Source: Flavobacterium anhuiense (GTDB taxonomy: Bacteria; Bacteroidota; Bacteroidia; Flavobacteriales; Flavobacteriaceae). From it: a stretch of 64,000 nt of DNA. Shown in pieces: positions 44,463 through 53,570 of this stretch; position 1 is the stretch's first letter; the number at the start of each line of letters is the position of its first letter. The notes under the pieces were generated by a model, which was not told the DNA's origin, made no database searches, and was given only the letters and a program-made list of their open reading frames with translations. Location: positions 1-64,000 of the forward strand of contig NZ_JUIV01000012.1 of assembly GCF_004151235.1 (NCBI RefSeq). The letters are read 5' to 3'. Both the position numbers and the translations under genes were made by a program.

Positions 44463-46430
44463 TTATTTATCTAGAACTTCAAAGGTTGAATTCATACTTT
44501 TGAATTCTGGAACTATCTTTTTCATCTTTGCAACAATATCATCATTTTCGTAAAAATCAGCAATTCCTATTAATTCATCAACGTCATTATGGAGAGTTTC
44601 ATATTCGTCTTGAATTTCTTGTGCAATCATAATCTTATTATGATATGTTGGAAGAGTTTTAGAGGTATCATTTAATAATTCTTCGTAAAGTTTTTCTCCG
44701 GGTCTTAAACCAACAATTTTAATTTTAATTTCTTTGTCAGGAATGAAACCGGCTAATTTGATCATTTTTCTAGCTAAATCAATAATTCTAACTGGTTTTC
44801 CCATGTCAAAAATATAAATTTCACCACCATTACCCATAGCTCCAGCTTCCAATACAAGCTGGCAAGCTTCAGGAATTGTCATAAAATAACGTATAATATC
44901 CTGATGTGTAATTGTTACTGGCCCACCTTCTGAAATTTGTTTCGTAAATAATGGAACAACAGATCCATTTGAACCTAAAACATTTCCGAAACGAGTAGTA
45001 ATAAATTTTGTACCCCCTTCAACATTTTCTGTTTGATTTTTTAAGAATAAAGACTGTACATATTTTTCTGCAATACGTTTACTAGCCCCCATTACATTAC
45101 TTGGGTTAACAGCTTTATCTGTAGAAACCATTACAAATTTCTTAACCTTGTATTTACAAGATAAATCGGCAAGGTTTTTAGTCCCTTTAATATTAGTTTG
45201 AATTGCCTGAGAAGGATTTTCCTCCATCAAAGGCACATGCTTATAAGCCGCTGCATGAAAAACAACATGTGGATTGTAATTTTTAAAAACTTTTTCCAAA
45301 GCTTTCTTGCTCCTTACATCCGCAATTACTGCTACAATCTTTGTACTGAAATTCATTGCCTGAGTTTCTAGACACAAATTGTGTAATGGCGTCTCTGCAT
45401 GGTCCAAAATTATTACATTTCTTGGATTGAAATTCAAAACCTGCCTTACAATTTCACTTCCAATTGATCCCGCCGCTCCAGTAATTAAAATCGTTTTGTC
45501 CTTTAATTGTTTAGAAATTGATTTACTATCTAGAACTATCGGTTTTCTCTCAAGTAAATCTTCAATTTGAATATTTTTTACTTTTTGGGAGATTTCTTTT
45601 TGATTTTCCCAATCTGATATAAGTGGAACAGTATATACTCTATAATTAAATTCTAAACATTGATCAACAATAATAAGCTGTTCGTCTTTTGTTAAGCTTT
45701 TATCTGCAATAATTACACCTTCAGCAGCAACCGAACGCATTAAAGCGGGAAGTTTTTTTCTTAAAATTAATATTGGCAGATCTAACATGCGTTTAGATGC
45801 ATTCTGATTATTCTTATCAACAAAGCCAACAATTTTAAATCGAGACGGTGTTTCGAATTTTAAAGCATTTGCGACAGAAATCGCATTTGCATCTGTACCA
45901 TAAATTACAGTTCTTATTAACTTGCTGGTAGCTTTTTCTGAAAAATACATTTCAAAAGTTTGTTTTACCACCACACGATATAAGAATAGTCCGCAGAATG
46001 ACAAAACTAAGTTGATAAAAAGTGCAGTATTCAAAAAGGCTTTATGTCCCGTGTATAATTCAAATACTAAATTTATAAATAAGAAAAATACGAGCACAGA
46101 CATCTGTGAAAACAACAATTTTATTGCATCTATATAGGAAGAGTGTCTAATAATCCCTGAATAAGTTCTGAAAAGCCAGAAAAAGAACACATTCACAATA
46201 ATTAATCCTGCAACAAAGTAAAAATTATGCGATGTTATGAGATATCCTATTGCTGTCCCTTCAAAAAGCAAATAGGTAAGACAAAAAGAAAAAACCAAAA
46301 CCATTACATCTATTCCAACAATAATCCATCTAGGCAGGTAGCTAAGATTATTTATGTTAGCCCGAAGATTTCTTGGTGAAAAAGTATTATACAACAATGA
46401 GGTTATGCTATTTGGTTTATCTGTATTCAA
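44463..46430 (-). CDS. Membrane nucleotide-sugar 4,6-dehydratase (PglF/WbpM/CapD type)
   Basis: This 655-residue protein has four or five N-terminal helices (to about residue 155) and a middle nucleotide-binding-like domain. The C-terminal SDR dehydratase has TGAAGSIG near 317-324, then STDKAVNPSNVMGASKR and TRFGNVLGSNGSVVP. It should make UDP-4-keto-6-deoxy-HexNAc from UDP-GlcNAc. A longer frame opens at 46496, but that TTG coincides with the -33 element of a promoter. The TTG at 46430 (NTDKPNS) was therefore taken as start. The PglE-like aminotransferase gene at 48882 is the likely next step. Confidence 0.85.
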   Translation of the reverse strand: MNTDKPNSITSLLYNTFSPRNLRANINNLSYLPRWIIVGIDVMVLVFSFCLTYLLFEGTAIGYLITSHNFYFVAGLIIVNVFFFWLFRTYSGIIRHSSYIDAIKLLFSQMSVLVFFLFINLVFELYTGHKAFLNTALFINLVLSFCGLFLYRVVVKQTFEMYFSEKATSKLIRTVIYGTDANAISVANALKFETPSRFKIVGFVDKNNQNASKRMLDLPILILRKKLPALMRSVAAEGVIIADKSLTKDEQLIIVDQCLEFNYRVYTVPLISDWENQKEISQKVKNIQIEDLLERKPIVLDSKSISKQLKDKTILITGAAGSIGSEIVRQVLNFNPRNVIILDHAETPLHNLCLETQAMNFSTKIVAVIADVRSKKALEKVFKNYNPHVVFHAAAYKHVPLMEENPSQAIQTNIKGTKNLADLSCKYKVKKFVMVSTDKAVNPSNVMGASKRIAEKYVQSLFLKNQTENVEGGTKFITTRFGNVLGSNGSVVPLFTKQISEGGPVTITHQDIIRYFMTIPEACQLVLEAGAMGNGGEIYIFDMGKPVRIIDLARKMIKLAGFIPDKEIKIKIVGLRPGEKLYEELLNDTSKTLPTYHNKIMIAQEIQDEYETLHNDVDELIGIADFYENDDIVAKMKKIVPEFKSMNSTFEVLDK

Positions 46431-46467
46431 TTGAACTTTTTTTAATGCCTGTATTCTGACTTTTATA

Positions 46468-46496
46468 CAAAAATACAAATTAAACGTTTTAAACAA
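46468..46496 (-). promoter_or_regulatory. Promoter of the PglF/CapD-like gene
   Basis: On the minus strand TTG (46494-46496) is followed after exactly 18 bp by TATTTTTG (46468-46475). Both elements and the spacing fit the Bacteroidota consensus TTG-N17-23-TAnnTTTG. It is the best-formed promoter seen in the window. It creates an internal transcription start within the polysaccharide locus. Confidence 0.65.
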
Positions 46497-46513
46497 TTAG
46501 TTAAAGATACAAA

Positions 46514-47398
46514 TTAAATTTTAACACTTTTTCTCTTTTGTTTTAAAAAATCAATCAGATATAATCCGTAACCAGATTTCAACAATGGCTGGGCCAATTT
46601 TTCAAGCTGTTCATCATTAATAAAACCTTGTCTCCATGCAATTTCTTCGATACAGCCAACCTTTAGACCTTGCCTTTCTTCAATAACCTGAACAAATTGT
46701 CCGGCTTGCATTAAGCTATTAAATGTTCCTGTGTCTAGCCATGCAGTTCCTCTACTTAATATCCCAACTTTTAACTGTCCTTTTTCCAGATAAACTTTAT
46801 TAACATCTGTTATTTCATATTCACCACGAGCACTTGGTTTAATATTTTTAGCAATTTCTACTACAGAATTATCATAGAAATAAAGGCCAGGAACAGCATA
46901 ATTAGATTTTGGCTCCACAGGTTTTTCTTCTATTGAAATTGCATTTTTGTTTTCGTCAAATTCTACAACTCCATATCTTTCAGGATCTGCAACGTGATAA
47001 GCAAATACAACTCCTCCATCTGGATTAGCATTATCTTTTAAAAGTTGCTGCATATTTGTTCCGAAAAAGATATTGTCTCCTAATACTAGGGCTACTTTAT
47101 CTTTTCCTATAAAATCTTCTCCAATTACGAAAGCCTGAGCCAAACCATTTGGATCTGGTTGTTCTGCATAACTAAATTTACATCCTATTGTACTTCCATC
47201 TCCTAAAAGCTTCTTGAAATGAGGTAAATCATGAGGTGTTGAAATAATCAAAATTTCATTAATACCAGCCATCATAAGTGTTGACAGCGGATAGTATATC
47301 ATAGGTTTATCATATACTGGCATTAACTGTTTACTTACCGCTAAAGTTAATGGATGTAATCTTGTGCCAGAACCTCCTGCTAATATAATACCTTTCAT
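46514..47398 (-). CDS. rmlA: Glucose-1-phosphate thymidylyltransferase
   Basis: This 294-residue enzyme makes dTDP-glucose from glucose-1-phosphate and dTTP. The [11 protein letters not shown] loop is at 8-18, with [23 protein letters not shown] and [14 protein letters not shown] further on. It is the first step toward dTDP-L-rhamnose. rmlC and rmlD precede it in transcription, but no rmlB was found in the window. Confidence 0.94.
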   Translation of the reverse strand: MKGIILAGGSGTRLHPLTLAVSKQLMPVYDKPMIYYPLSTLMMAGINEILIISTPHDLPHFKKLLGDGSTIGCKFSYAEQPDPNGLAQAFVIGEDFIGKDKVALVLGDNIFFGTNMQQLLKDNANPDGGVVFAYHVADPERYGVVEFDENKNAISIEEKPVEPKSNYAVPGLYFYDNSVVEIAKNIKPSARGEYEITDVNKVYLEKGQLKVGILSRGTAWLDTGTFNSLMQAGQFVQVIEERQGLKVGCIEEIAWRQGFINDEQLEKLAQPLLKSGYGLYLIDFLKQKRKSVKI

Positions 47399-47459
47399 AA
47401 ATTTTAATTTTAGTTTCTAAAAATCAGAATTTTAACAAGAAGATAAAACTCAAATTCTA

Positions 47460-48305
47460 TTATACAAATATTTTTTTTAAACTTTCTTTATAATATGGAA
47501 CTTCCAAATTATAAATTGACTTTATTTTCTTTTTATCTAACAATGAAAAATTTGGCCTTTTTGCTGGAGTTGGATAAGAAGAAGATGGAATGCCGTTTAC
47601 CTTACAATTATAACTTCCTAACTCTTTAATACTCAAAGCAAATTCATACCAACTTATTTCCCCTTCATTAGAAAAATTATATATTCCTGAAATCCAATTT
47701 GTTGAATTAACAATATCGATCATTGCCTGTGCTAGATCAGCTGCATAAGTTGGCGAACCAACTTGATCATTTACGACACTAATTTCCTGTCTTTCTTGCA
47801 TTAAGCGTTGCATTGTTTTAACAAAATTGTTTCCAAATTTACTATAAACCCAAGAAGTTCTTATAATAATCGAATCAGGATTTTGTTTCAAGCATGCAGT
47901 TTCTCCCGCCAATTTACTTTCGCCATACACATTTATAGGATTTGTTAATGCTTCTTCATCTAATGCGACAGAAGAAGTGCCATCAAAAACGTAATCTGTA
48001 GAAATATGGATTAACTTCATTTTATTTTCCGCAGCATATTTTGCAATTATTTCTACCGCCGAAGAATTTACTGTAAAAGCCAATTCCTTTTCTGTTTCAG
48101 CTTTATCAACCGCAGTATAAGCACCGCAATTCAAAATCACATCTGCCTTAATTTCATTTAACTGAATAGGCAAAAGATCTAAATTGTCTAATGTGATTTT
48201 TGTTCTATCTGCAAAAATCCATTCATATTCTGGGTATTTTGATGATAAAACTGAAAGTTCTGATCCTAATTGACCATTTGCGCCCGTTACAAGAATTTTT
48301 TTCAT
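47460..48305 (-). CDS. rmlD: dTDP-4-dehydrorhamnose reductase
   Basis: This 281-residue SDR enzyme performs the last step to dTDP-L-rhamnose. TGANGQLG is at 7-14, then the HISTDYVFDG motif, the YGESKLAGE catalytic Tyr-Lys pair and IIRTSWVYS. The start overlaps the stop of rmlC by one base. It is followed by rmlA after 61 bp. Confidence 0.93.
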   Translation of the reverse strand: MKKILVTGANGQLGSELSVLSSKYPEYEWIFADRTKITLDNLDLLPIQLNEIKADVILNCGAYTAVDKAETEKELAFTVNSSAVEIIAKYAAENKMKLIHISTDYVFDGTSSVALDEEALTNPINVYGESKLAGETACLKQNPDSIIIRTSWVYSKFGNNFVKTMQRLMQERQEISVVNDQVGSPTYAADLAQAMIDIVNSTNWISGIYNFSNEGEISWYEFALSIKELGSYNCKVNGIPSSSYPTPAKRPNFSLLDKKKIKSIYNLEVPYYKESLKKIFV

Positions 48306-48853
48306 TAAAATAGACTATTACAGTTTTCAATAAAAGGCAGAATCTGATCTTTATCAGAAACAATTGCATCATTCAAATCCATTCCCCAATCAATATTTAA
48401 AGATGGATCATCATATTTGATTCCTCCTTCTGAAGCTTTATTATAAAATTGATCACACTTATACATTACTGATGCTGTTTCACTGATCACTGAAAATCCG
48501 TGTGCAAAGCCTTGAGGAACTAACAATTGCTTTTTATTTTCTGCTGAAAGTAAAATACTAAATGATTTTCCATAAGTAGGAGAATCTTTTCTTAAATCTA
48601 CAGCAACATCAATAATTTCACCTTCTAAAACACGTACTAATTTAGTTTGTGCAAAAGGAGGATTTTGATAATGTAATCCTCTTAAAGTTCCATATTTGGA
48701 AAATGATTGATTGTCTTGAACAAAATCAATACTAATTCCCAGATCTTCGAATTTCGTTTTACTATAAGATTCAAAAAAATAACCTCTTTCATCTCCAAAA
48801 ACTGTTGGCTCAATAATAACTAAATCTTTAATGTACGTTTCTTCAACTTTCAT
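48305..48853 (-). CDS. rmlC: dTDP-4-dehydrorhamnose 3,5-epimerase
   Basis: This 182-residue cupin has the catalytic His61 in LRGLHYQNPP and Tyr131 in SVMYKCDQFY, both conserved in RmlC. FGDERGYFFES and QGFAHGF complete the family signature. It works between RmlB and RmlD in rhamnose synthesis. The order rmlC-rmlD-rmlA in transcription is compact, with a one-base overlap to rmlD. Confidence 0.93.
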   Translation of the reverse strand: MKVEETYIKDLVIIEPTVFGDERGYFFESYSKTKFEDLGISIDFVQDNQSFSKYGTLRGLHYQNPPFAQTKLVRVLEGEIIDVAVDLRKDSPTYGKSFSILLSAENKKQLLVPQGFAHGFSVISETASVMYKCDQFYNKASEGGIKYDDPSLNIDWGMDLNDAIVSDKDQILPFIENCNSLF

Positions 48854-48881
48854 ATAAATTAGGTAAGTGTTTTTATTTTAA

Positions 48882-50003
48882 TTAATTAAAAAAAGTGTTA
48901 ATTACTTTTTCTATTCTTTTTTTATCTTCATTTGTAAGATTTGTTCCAGAAGGCAGACATAATCCATTTTCAAATAGCTTTTCTGATATTTTATTACCAT
49001 AATAAGGATAGCTTTCAAAAATTGGCTGCCTATGCATTGGTTTCCAAATAGGACGTGTCTCAATGTCTGCTTTTTCAAAAGCTTGCAACAAATCATTCTT
49101 AACTTTGCTTGATTTTAGCAAAATTGTATTCAACCAATAGTTTGAAAAATAATCTTCATTTTTTGCCTCAAAAAGTTCGACTTCTTCTATAGTTGAAAAA
49201 AGTTCTCGATAAAATAAATGATTATTTCTTCTGGAATCTATTTTCTCTTGAAGCGTCTTTATTTGTCCTAATCCAATACCAGCACAAATATTACTCATTC
49301 TATAATTATATCCAATTTCACTATGCTGATAATGAATAGCATCATCTTTTGACTGAGTGGCATAAAAAATGGCTTTTTCCTTTACTTCTTTTGAATTTGA
49401 TATTAATGCACCGCCACTTGAGGTCGTAATTATTTTATTTCCGTTAAATGACAATATTCCAAATTCGCCAAAAGTACCACAATGTTTCCCTTTATAACAA
49501 CTTCCTAGTGCTTCGGCACTATCTTCAATAATTGGAATTCCATAACGATCAGCGATGGCATGAATTTCATCTATTTTATATGGCATCCCATACAAATGAA
49601 CTGCAATTATTGCCTTTGGTTTATTGCCTTTTTTAATCCGATCCTTAATCGCTATTTCAAGATTTTCAGGGCATATATTCCAGGTTTCAGGTTCACTATC
49701 AACAAAAATAGGAGTTGCACCTTGATATGATATCGGATTAGCAGATGCTGAAAATGTCAAACTTTGGCAAATAACCTCATCTCCTTGTTTCACTCCCAAT
49801 AAAATGAGTGACAAATGAATCGCTGATGTTCCAGAGTTTAACGCTGCAACGAATGAGTCTTCTCCGAAATAATTCTGAAGTTCAACTTCAAAATCATTTA
49901 CATTTGGCCCACCAGAAGTAATCCAATTAGATTGTAATGCTTTCTCAATATATTCTATTTCAAAACCACTTTGCTGCGATAAGGATAAATAAATTCTACC
50001 CAT
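48882..50003 (-). CDS. DegT/DnrJ/EryC1 sugar aminotransferase, PglE-like
   Basis: This 373-residue PLP enzyme has the PLP lysine at 190 in SFNGNKIITTSSGGAL, the cofactor aspartate at 161 in EDSAEALGS and ALNSGTSAIHL near 54-64. The stretches EALGSCYKGKHCGTFGEFG and HSEIGYNYRMSNICAGIG closely resemble Campylobacter PglE, which aminates UDP-4-keto-6-deoxy-GlcNAc. With the dehydratase at 44463 it could make a 4-amino-4,6-dideoxy-HexNAc. No PglD-type acetyltransferase was recognised. It overlaps the cupin gene by 8 bp. Confidence 0.85.
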   Translation of the reverse strand: MGRIYLSLSQQSGFEIEYIEKALQSNWITSGGPNVNDFEVELQNYFGEDSFVAALNSGTSAIHLSLILLGVKQGDEVICQSLTFSASANPISYQGATPIFVDSEPETWNICPENLEIAIKDRIKKGNKPKAIIAVHLYGMPYKIDEIHAIADRYGIPIIEDSAEALGSCYKGKHCGTFGEFGILSFNGNKIITTSSGGALISNSKEVKEKAIFYATQSKDDAIHYQHSEIGYNYRMSNICAGIGLGQIKTLQEKIDSRRNNHLFYRELFSTIEEVELFEAKNEDYFSNYWLNTILLKSSKVKNDLLQAFEKADIETRPIWKPMHRQPIFESYPYYGNKISEKLFENGLCLPSGTNLTNEDKKRIEKVINTFFN

Positions 50004-50421
50004 TTAAATTCCAATAATCAGAAGGATATCGTGCATCATCTTCTTTTACATTGGACAATGGCAAAGTAGAAAATGATATTAATTTTGAGTCTTTTTCTAA
50101 TGATTCTACTGCATTTGCATAACCCGCAGGAATATGAACAATTTTACTGTCAAATTCAGATACTTCTACTGTTTCAATAGTTAAATCTTTAGAAGGATTT
50201 TCCCAATTGTCAATTTTGACAAAATGGATTTTAAAAGATCCACTTACACAATAAAAATTCTTTGAATCTAATTTATGTCCCTGCCAAGCACGGATTGGGT
50301 TTTCTTCTGAATTAGTAATGATATAAAATCTTTCAATACCACTAAAACTAAAATCATTAACATATGAAATAGTTCCTCGGTGATCAGAAAAATTTCCTCC
50401 CTGAATTACTTCTGGACTCAT
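49996..50421 (-). CDS. WxcM/FdtA-like cupin, sugar isomerase or epimerase
   Basis: This 141-residue RmlC-like cupin has NFSDHRGTISYVNDF, RAWQGHK with a histidine in the usual active-site position, HIPAGYANAV and a C-terminal DDARYPSDYW. The family includes nucleotide-sugar 3,4-ketoisomerases and 3,5-epimerase-like proteins. It is probably translationally coupled to the aminotransferase through an 8-bp overlap. It may therefore rearrange the 4-keto sugar before amination. The reaction is not determined. Confidence 0.75.
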   Translation of the reverse strand: MSPEVIQGGNFSDHRGTISYVNDFSFSGIERFYIITNSEENPIRAWQGHKLDSKNFYCVSGSFKIHFVKIDNWENPSKDLTIETVEVSEFDSKIVHIPAGYANAVESLEKDSKLISFSTLPLSNVKEDDARYPSDYWNLNG

Positions 50422-51383
50422 ACTTGTAATTTTAAGTTGCTTTTATTTATTAAGTAAAATTTTAATGAATACACTAAAAGCAATGGAACAATTATAATCG
50501 GAAATAATATATAATCGTTTATTTTTTGATAAAGTGATATTACTAAAATAGAAACCCCAATTTGTGCCAATGCATAATACAGCGAAACTAATCTATGCTG
50601 TATTTTATATTCATTGCTCAGAATTTGATACAAATGTAAACGATGCGCTTCGAATATATTTTGTTTTAAATAAAGCCTATGTAAAATGGTACAAACTGCA
50701 TCAACACCGTAAACAGCTAAAAACAAAAGCCAAATAACTGAGTTTGTACTTAAAATTAATTTTAAAACTAAATAAATAATCCAAAATGCAATTGCAATAC
50801 TACCAACATCACCTGCAAAACATTTAGCCTTTTTTCTATAATTAAAAAATAAAAATACAAGACTCGCAATCATTCCATATTTTATGAAACTGCCATCTGT
50901 AAACAGTTGAATTTTGGTATTGACATATAATAAAGACCCAAGTACTGCTAAAGTATAAAGTCCTGTTATACCATTAATACCGTCCATGAAATTGTAAGCG
51001 TTTATTAATCCAATGGCAAGCACATAAGATATAACAACACCCCAAATAGGCATAAGTGTAAACAAATTAAGATCTAAGAAAATAAATGTGATAGCGAGAA
51101 AATGAATTGAAATTCTAATTTTACTGGAAAGACTTTGAATATCATCCCAAAAGCTTACTACACTTACCAATGTAATTCCTGTAAAGAAAAAGTAATTAGT
51201 CTCTATATTTTGTACAAAATATAGCAAAGAAGAAAACCAAAAAATAATTCCTCCTCCTCGTAAAGTTACTTCAGTATGTGAACTTCTTTGATTTGGTTTG
51301 TCGATAATATTAAAACGATCAGCGACTTTGAAATAAAGAAGCATTAATATCATTAAAATAAATCCTATTATTATATATTCCAT
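50418..51383 (-). CDS. WecA-type undecaprenyl-phosphate sugar-1-phosphate transferase
   Basis: This 321-residue polytopic membrane protein belongs to the MraY/WecA family. Asp-Asp is in SFWDDIQSLS (80-81), then NAYNFMDGINGITG and a C-terminal HRLYLKQNIFEAHRLHLYQ loop rich in His/Arg. It transfers a HexNAc-1-phosphate to undecaprenyl phosphate and so starts a glycan. It is the second initiating enzyme in this locus besides the WcaJ-type gene at 15824. The ATG at 51383 was preferred to an earlier start overlapping the upstream gene. It overlaps the cupin gene by 4 bp. Confidence 0.87.
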   Translation of the reverse strand: MEYIIIGFILMILMLLYFKVADRFNIIDKPNQRSSHTEVTLRGGGIIFWFSSLLYFVQNIETNYFFFTGITLVSVVSFWDDIQSLSSKIRISIHFLAITFIFLDLNLFTLMPIWGVVISYVLAIGLINAYNFMDGINGITGLYTLAVLGSLLYVNTKIQLFTDGSFIKYGMIASLVFLFFNYRKKAKCFAGDVGSIAIAFWIIYLVLKLILSTNSVIWLLFLAVYGVDAVCTILHRLYLKQNIFEAHRLHLYQILSNEYKIQHRLVSLYYALAQIGVSILVISLYQKINDYILFPIIIVPLLLVYSLKFYLINKSNLKLQV

Positions 51384-51388
51384 ATTAT

Positions 51389-52429
51389 CTAATTTATTCC
51401 TTCGATCCAAATATTTGGTTCACTTTCAACAAATAAGCAAGTTAGCCATCCTTTTAGTGACATCCTTTCATATAAAGCAACATCAATATCTTTGTATTCA
51501 GACTCAAAAAACTCCTTATTCAAGACTATATTTTCTCTATCGATAATAAATATATTATTAGGATCGTAGAATTTATATTTTCGAATTTCGCTATTTGTCG
51601 TTATCATTTTCCTTCTTGCTCCCACTGTTTCAAAAGTTCGCATTGTCAGCCCTTTTTGTCCAGGGTGATTTATGTCCAAAATAACTTTTGAACTCTGATA
51701 TAAATGAAATAAATCTTTCGCTTTTAAACTTTCAAAACTCAATTTTTTATAATCAAACTCTTTAAATGTTTTATCAAAAAGTTTTTTATAAAAATAAACC
51801 AATCTACCCTGCATATAATAATAACAATACGCTCGAATACTATTTTTATTGCACCAATCAACTATATTGTTGCTTATACGATATCTATCTGAATGTGCTG
51901 TTCCTAAGAAAAGTAAATCATTTTGTATTTCTGCTTTTGAACTTATATCTACATCTTGATAAAAGTCTAAATAAAAAAGCGGTCTAAATTTAAGTCCAAA
52001 TTTAACAGCATCATCTGAATCAAATGAAAATTTCTTATGGAAATATTTCAAAATTGCCAGTGCATTTTTGTTATTTGAAAAAGAATCCCAAGTATAAAAA
52101 ATGCATTGGCACTGAGGTTGTTGTTTTTGAAACTCGCTTAAAAAAAATTCAGGAACAACTTCTCCTTTATTTACAAACAAGTAATCATATTTTTTAACAC
52201 CTGTATCGTGTAAAATTTTATTATAGTACTTATTTATTTTTATTTGAAGTAAATCTCTCTTAAGTCTGATAATTCCCTTTGTAAAGTTATTGTTTGAAGG
52301 TCTCTCATCATAGTAATCAACATTTGCTCCTAACTGCTGTAATTTACTTAAAATTTCTTTCTCAAGATTAAAAGTCTGAACAGAGAAAAACAAAATGTTT
52401 TTATTTTTAAGAACTTCGTCAATTATCAT
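51389..52429 (-). CDS. CgeB-like glycosyltransferase (paralogue of 56200)
   Basis: This 346-residue GT-B-like protein is related along its length to the gene at 56200. Shared landmarks are a LGA-VD-Y-ER segment near residue 35-45, KYDYLFV-KGE/RGY, the -YTWDS or -YQWDS motif near 128 and a C-terminal DINHPGQKGLTMRTFETVGA. Such proteins recall the CgeB/GT-B group in polysaccharide loci. It overlaps the epimerase gene at 52426 by 4 bp. Specificity unknown. Confidence 0.7.
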   Translation of the reverse strand: MIIDEVLKNKNILFFSVQTFNLEKEILSKLQQLGANVDYYDERPSNNNFTKGIIRLKRDLLQIKINKYYNKILHDTGVKKYDYLFVNKGEVVPEFFLSEFQKQQPQCQCIFYTWDSFSNNKNALAILKYFHKKFSFDSDDAVKFGLKFRPLFYLDFYQDVDISSKAEIQNDLLFLGTAHSDRYRISNNIVDWCNKNSIRAYCYYYMQGRLVYFYKKLFDKTFKEFDYKKLSFESLKAKDLFHLYQSSKVILDINHPGQKGLTMRTFETVGARRKMITTNSEIRKYKFYDPNNIFIIDRENIVLNKEFFESEYKDIDVALYERMSLKGWLTCLFVESEPNIWIEGIN

Positions 52430-53559
52430 TTTAAAAGACCTTTCTTCTTCATTTCCTCAAGAGACTTACTTAATTTATCTTCTTGGATTTCTTGCTGTAG
52501 TACCCAAGCAGAAAATTTTTGTATTCCTTCTTTGAAATATACTTTTGGCTCAAAACCTAAACGTTCTTTAATTTTCGCTAAATCTGCAAAATTATGACGA
52601 ATATCACCTAACCTAAATCTTCCCGTAACAGTAACAGGCACCTCAATTTCATAAGCTTTTATCAATGAATTTGCAACTTCAAGTACATCTGTTGCAACAC
52701 CAGTACCAACATTAAAAACATGTCCATTTGCTTCTTCTTTTTCAATTCCAAGAATTGTTGCAGCAACAACATCATCTATAAAAACAAAATCTCTTGTTTC
52801 TTTACCATCTTCAAAAATCTGGATTGGATTATTATTTCTAATCTGTGTAGAAAAAATAGATAAAATACCTGTATAAGGATTTGACAAAGATTGCCCTGGT
52901 CCATAAACATTTTGGTATCTAAATCCTACCGGAGCGATTCCTATTGTTGGGCAAACGGTCATTATCATTTGCTCTTGGTTTTGTTTTGTAATTCCGTAAA
53001 CAGAAGAAGGATGAATTTTTGAATCCTCATCAGTTGCCAACAATTCAAGCTCTTCTTTATCTGAAAAAGTAAGCTCAAAATTTCCTGCTAACATATCATT
53101 TTCATTTCTATGTGTCGGATAAACAATTCCCAACTTTGGATGTTTATATTTTCCTTCTCCATAAATTGAACGAGAAGAGGCAATTACAATTTTCTCAACT
53201 GAATTCTCATTATTTGCTAATATATCAAGCATTATTGCTGTTCCCTGGATATTAACTTCTGTGTATTTTTCTATACAATACATAGATTGCCCCGTTCCTG
53301 TTTCTGCAGCAAAATGAACTACTACATTCTGATTTTGAAGTGCTTTTTCCCAATCACTTCTTGAAGTTACTGTACCTTCAATAAAAGTAACTTTATCTTT
53401 TATACTTTTATAAAGAGGAGAAGTTTCTTGAGGATTTTCTCCGTGTATTTGTTTTGAAAGATTATCCAAAACAGTAACTATATGTCCCTTTTCTATAAGC
53501 TTAAGGGCTAAATTGCTTCCTATGAAACCTGCACCTCCAGTAATTAAAATGTTTTTCAT
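52426..53559 (-). CDS. NAD-dependent sugar epimerase, dTDP-rhamnose 4-epimerase-like
   Basis: This 377-residue extended SDR has GGAGFIG at 8-14 and LDNLSKQIHGENPQ near 31-44. It also has AAETGTGQSMYCIEKYTEVN and the catalytic SSVYGITKQNQEQM near 188-201. The QIHG stretch and the AAE-G-GQSMY motif recall dTDP-L-rhamnose 4-epimerases as remembered. That would give dTDP-6-deoxy-L-talose from the rml products. It could also be a UDP-sugar 4-epimerase. It is not a typical RmlB: the active site is epimerase-like rather than dehydratase-like. Confidence 0.72.
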   Translation of the reverse strand: MKNILITGGAGFIGSNLALKLIEKGHIVTVLDNLSKQIHGENPQETSPLYKSIKDKVTFIEGTVTSRSDWEKALQNQNVVVHFAAETGTGQSMYCIEKYTEVNIQGTAIMLDILANNENSVEKIVIASSRSIYGEGKYKHPKLGIVYPTHRNENDMLAGNFELTFSDKEELELLATDEDSKIHPSSVYGITKQNQEQMIMTVCPTIGIAPVGFRYQNVYGPGQSLSNPYTGILSIFSTQIRNNNPIQIFEDGKETRDFVFIDDVVAATILGIEKEEANGHVFNVGTGVATDVLEVANSLIKAYEIEVPVTVTGRFRLGDIRHNFADLAKIKERLGFEPKVYFKEGIQKFSAWVLQQEIQEDKLSKSLEEMKKKGLLK

Positions 53560-53570
53560 ATTTATTATTT

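Noticed and set aside
44463..46430. Reading the dehydratase as the missing rmlB
   Set aside because: It has N-terminal membrane helices and the PglF/WbpM/CapD motif set, which points to UDP-HexNAc, not dTDP-glucose.
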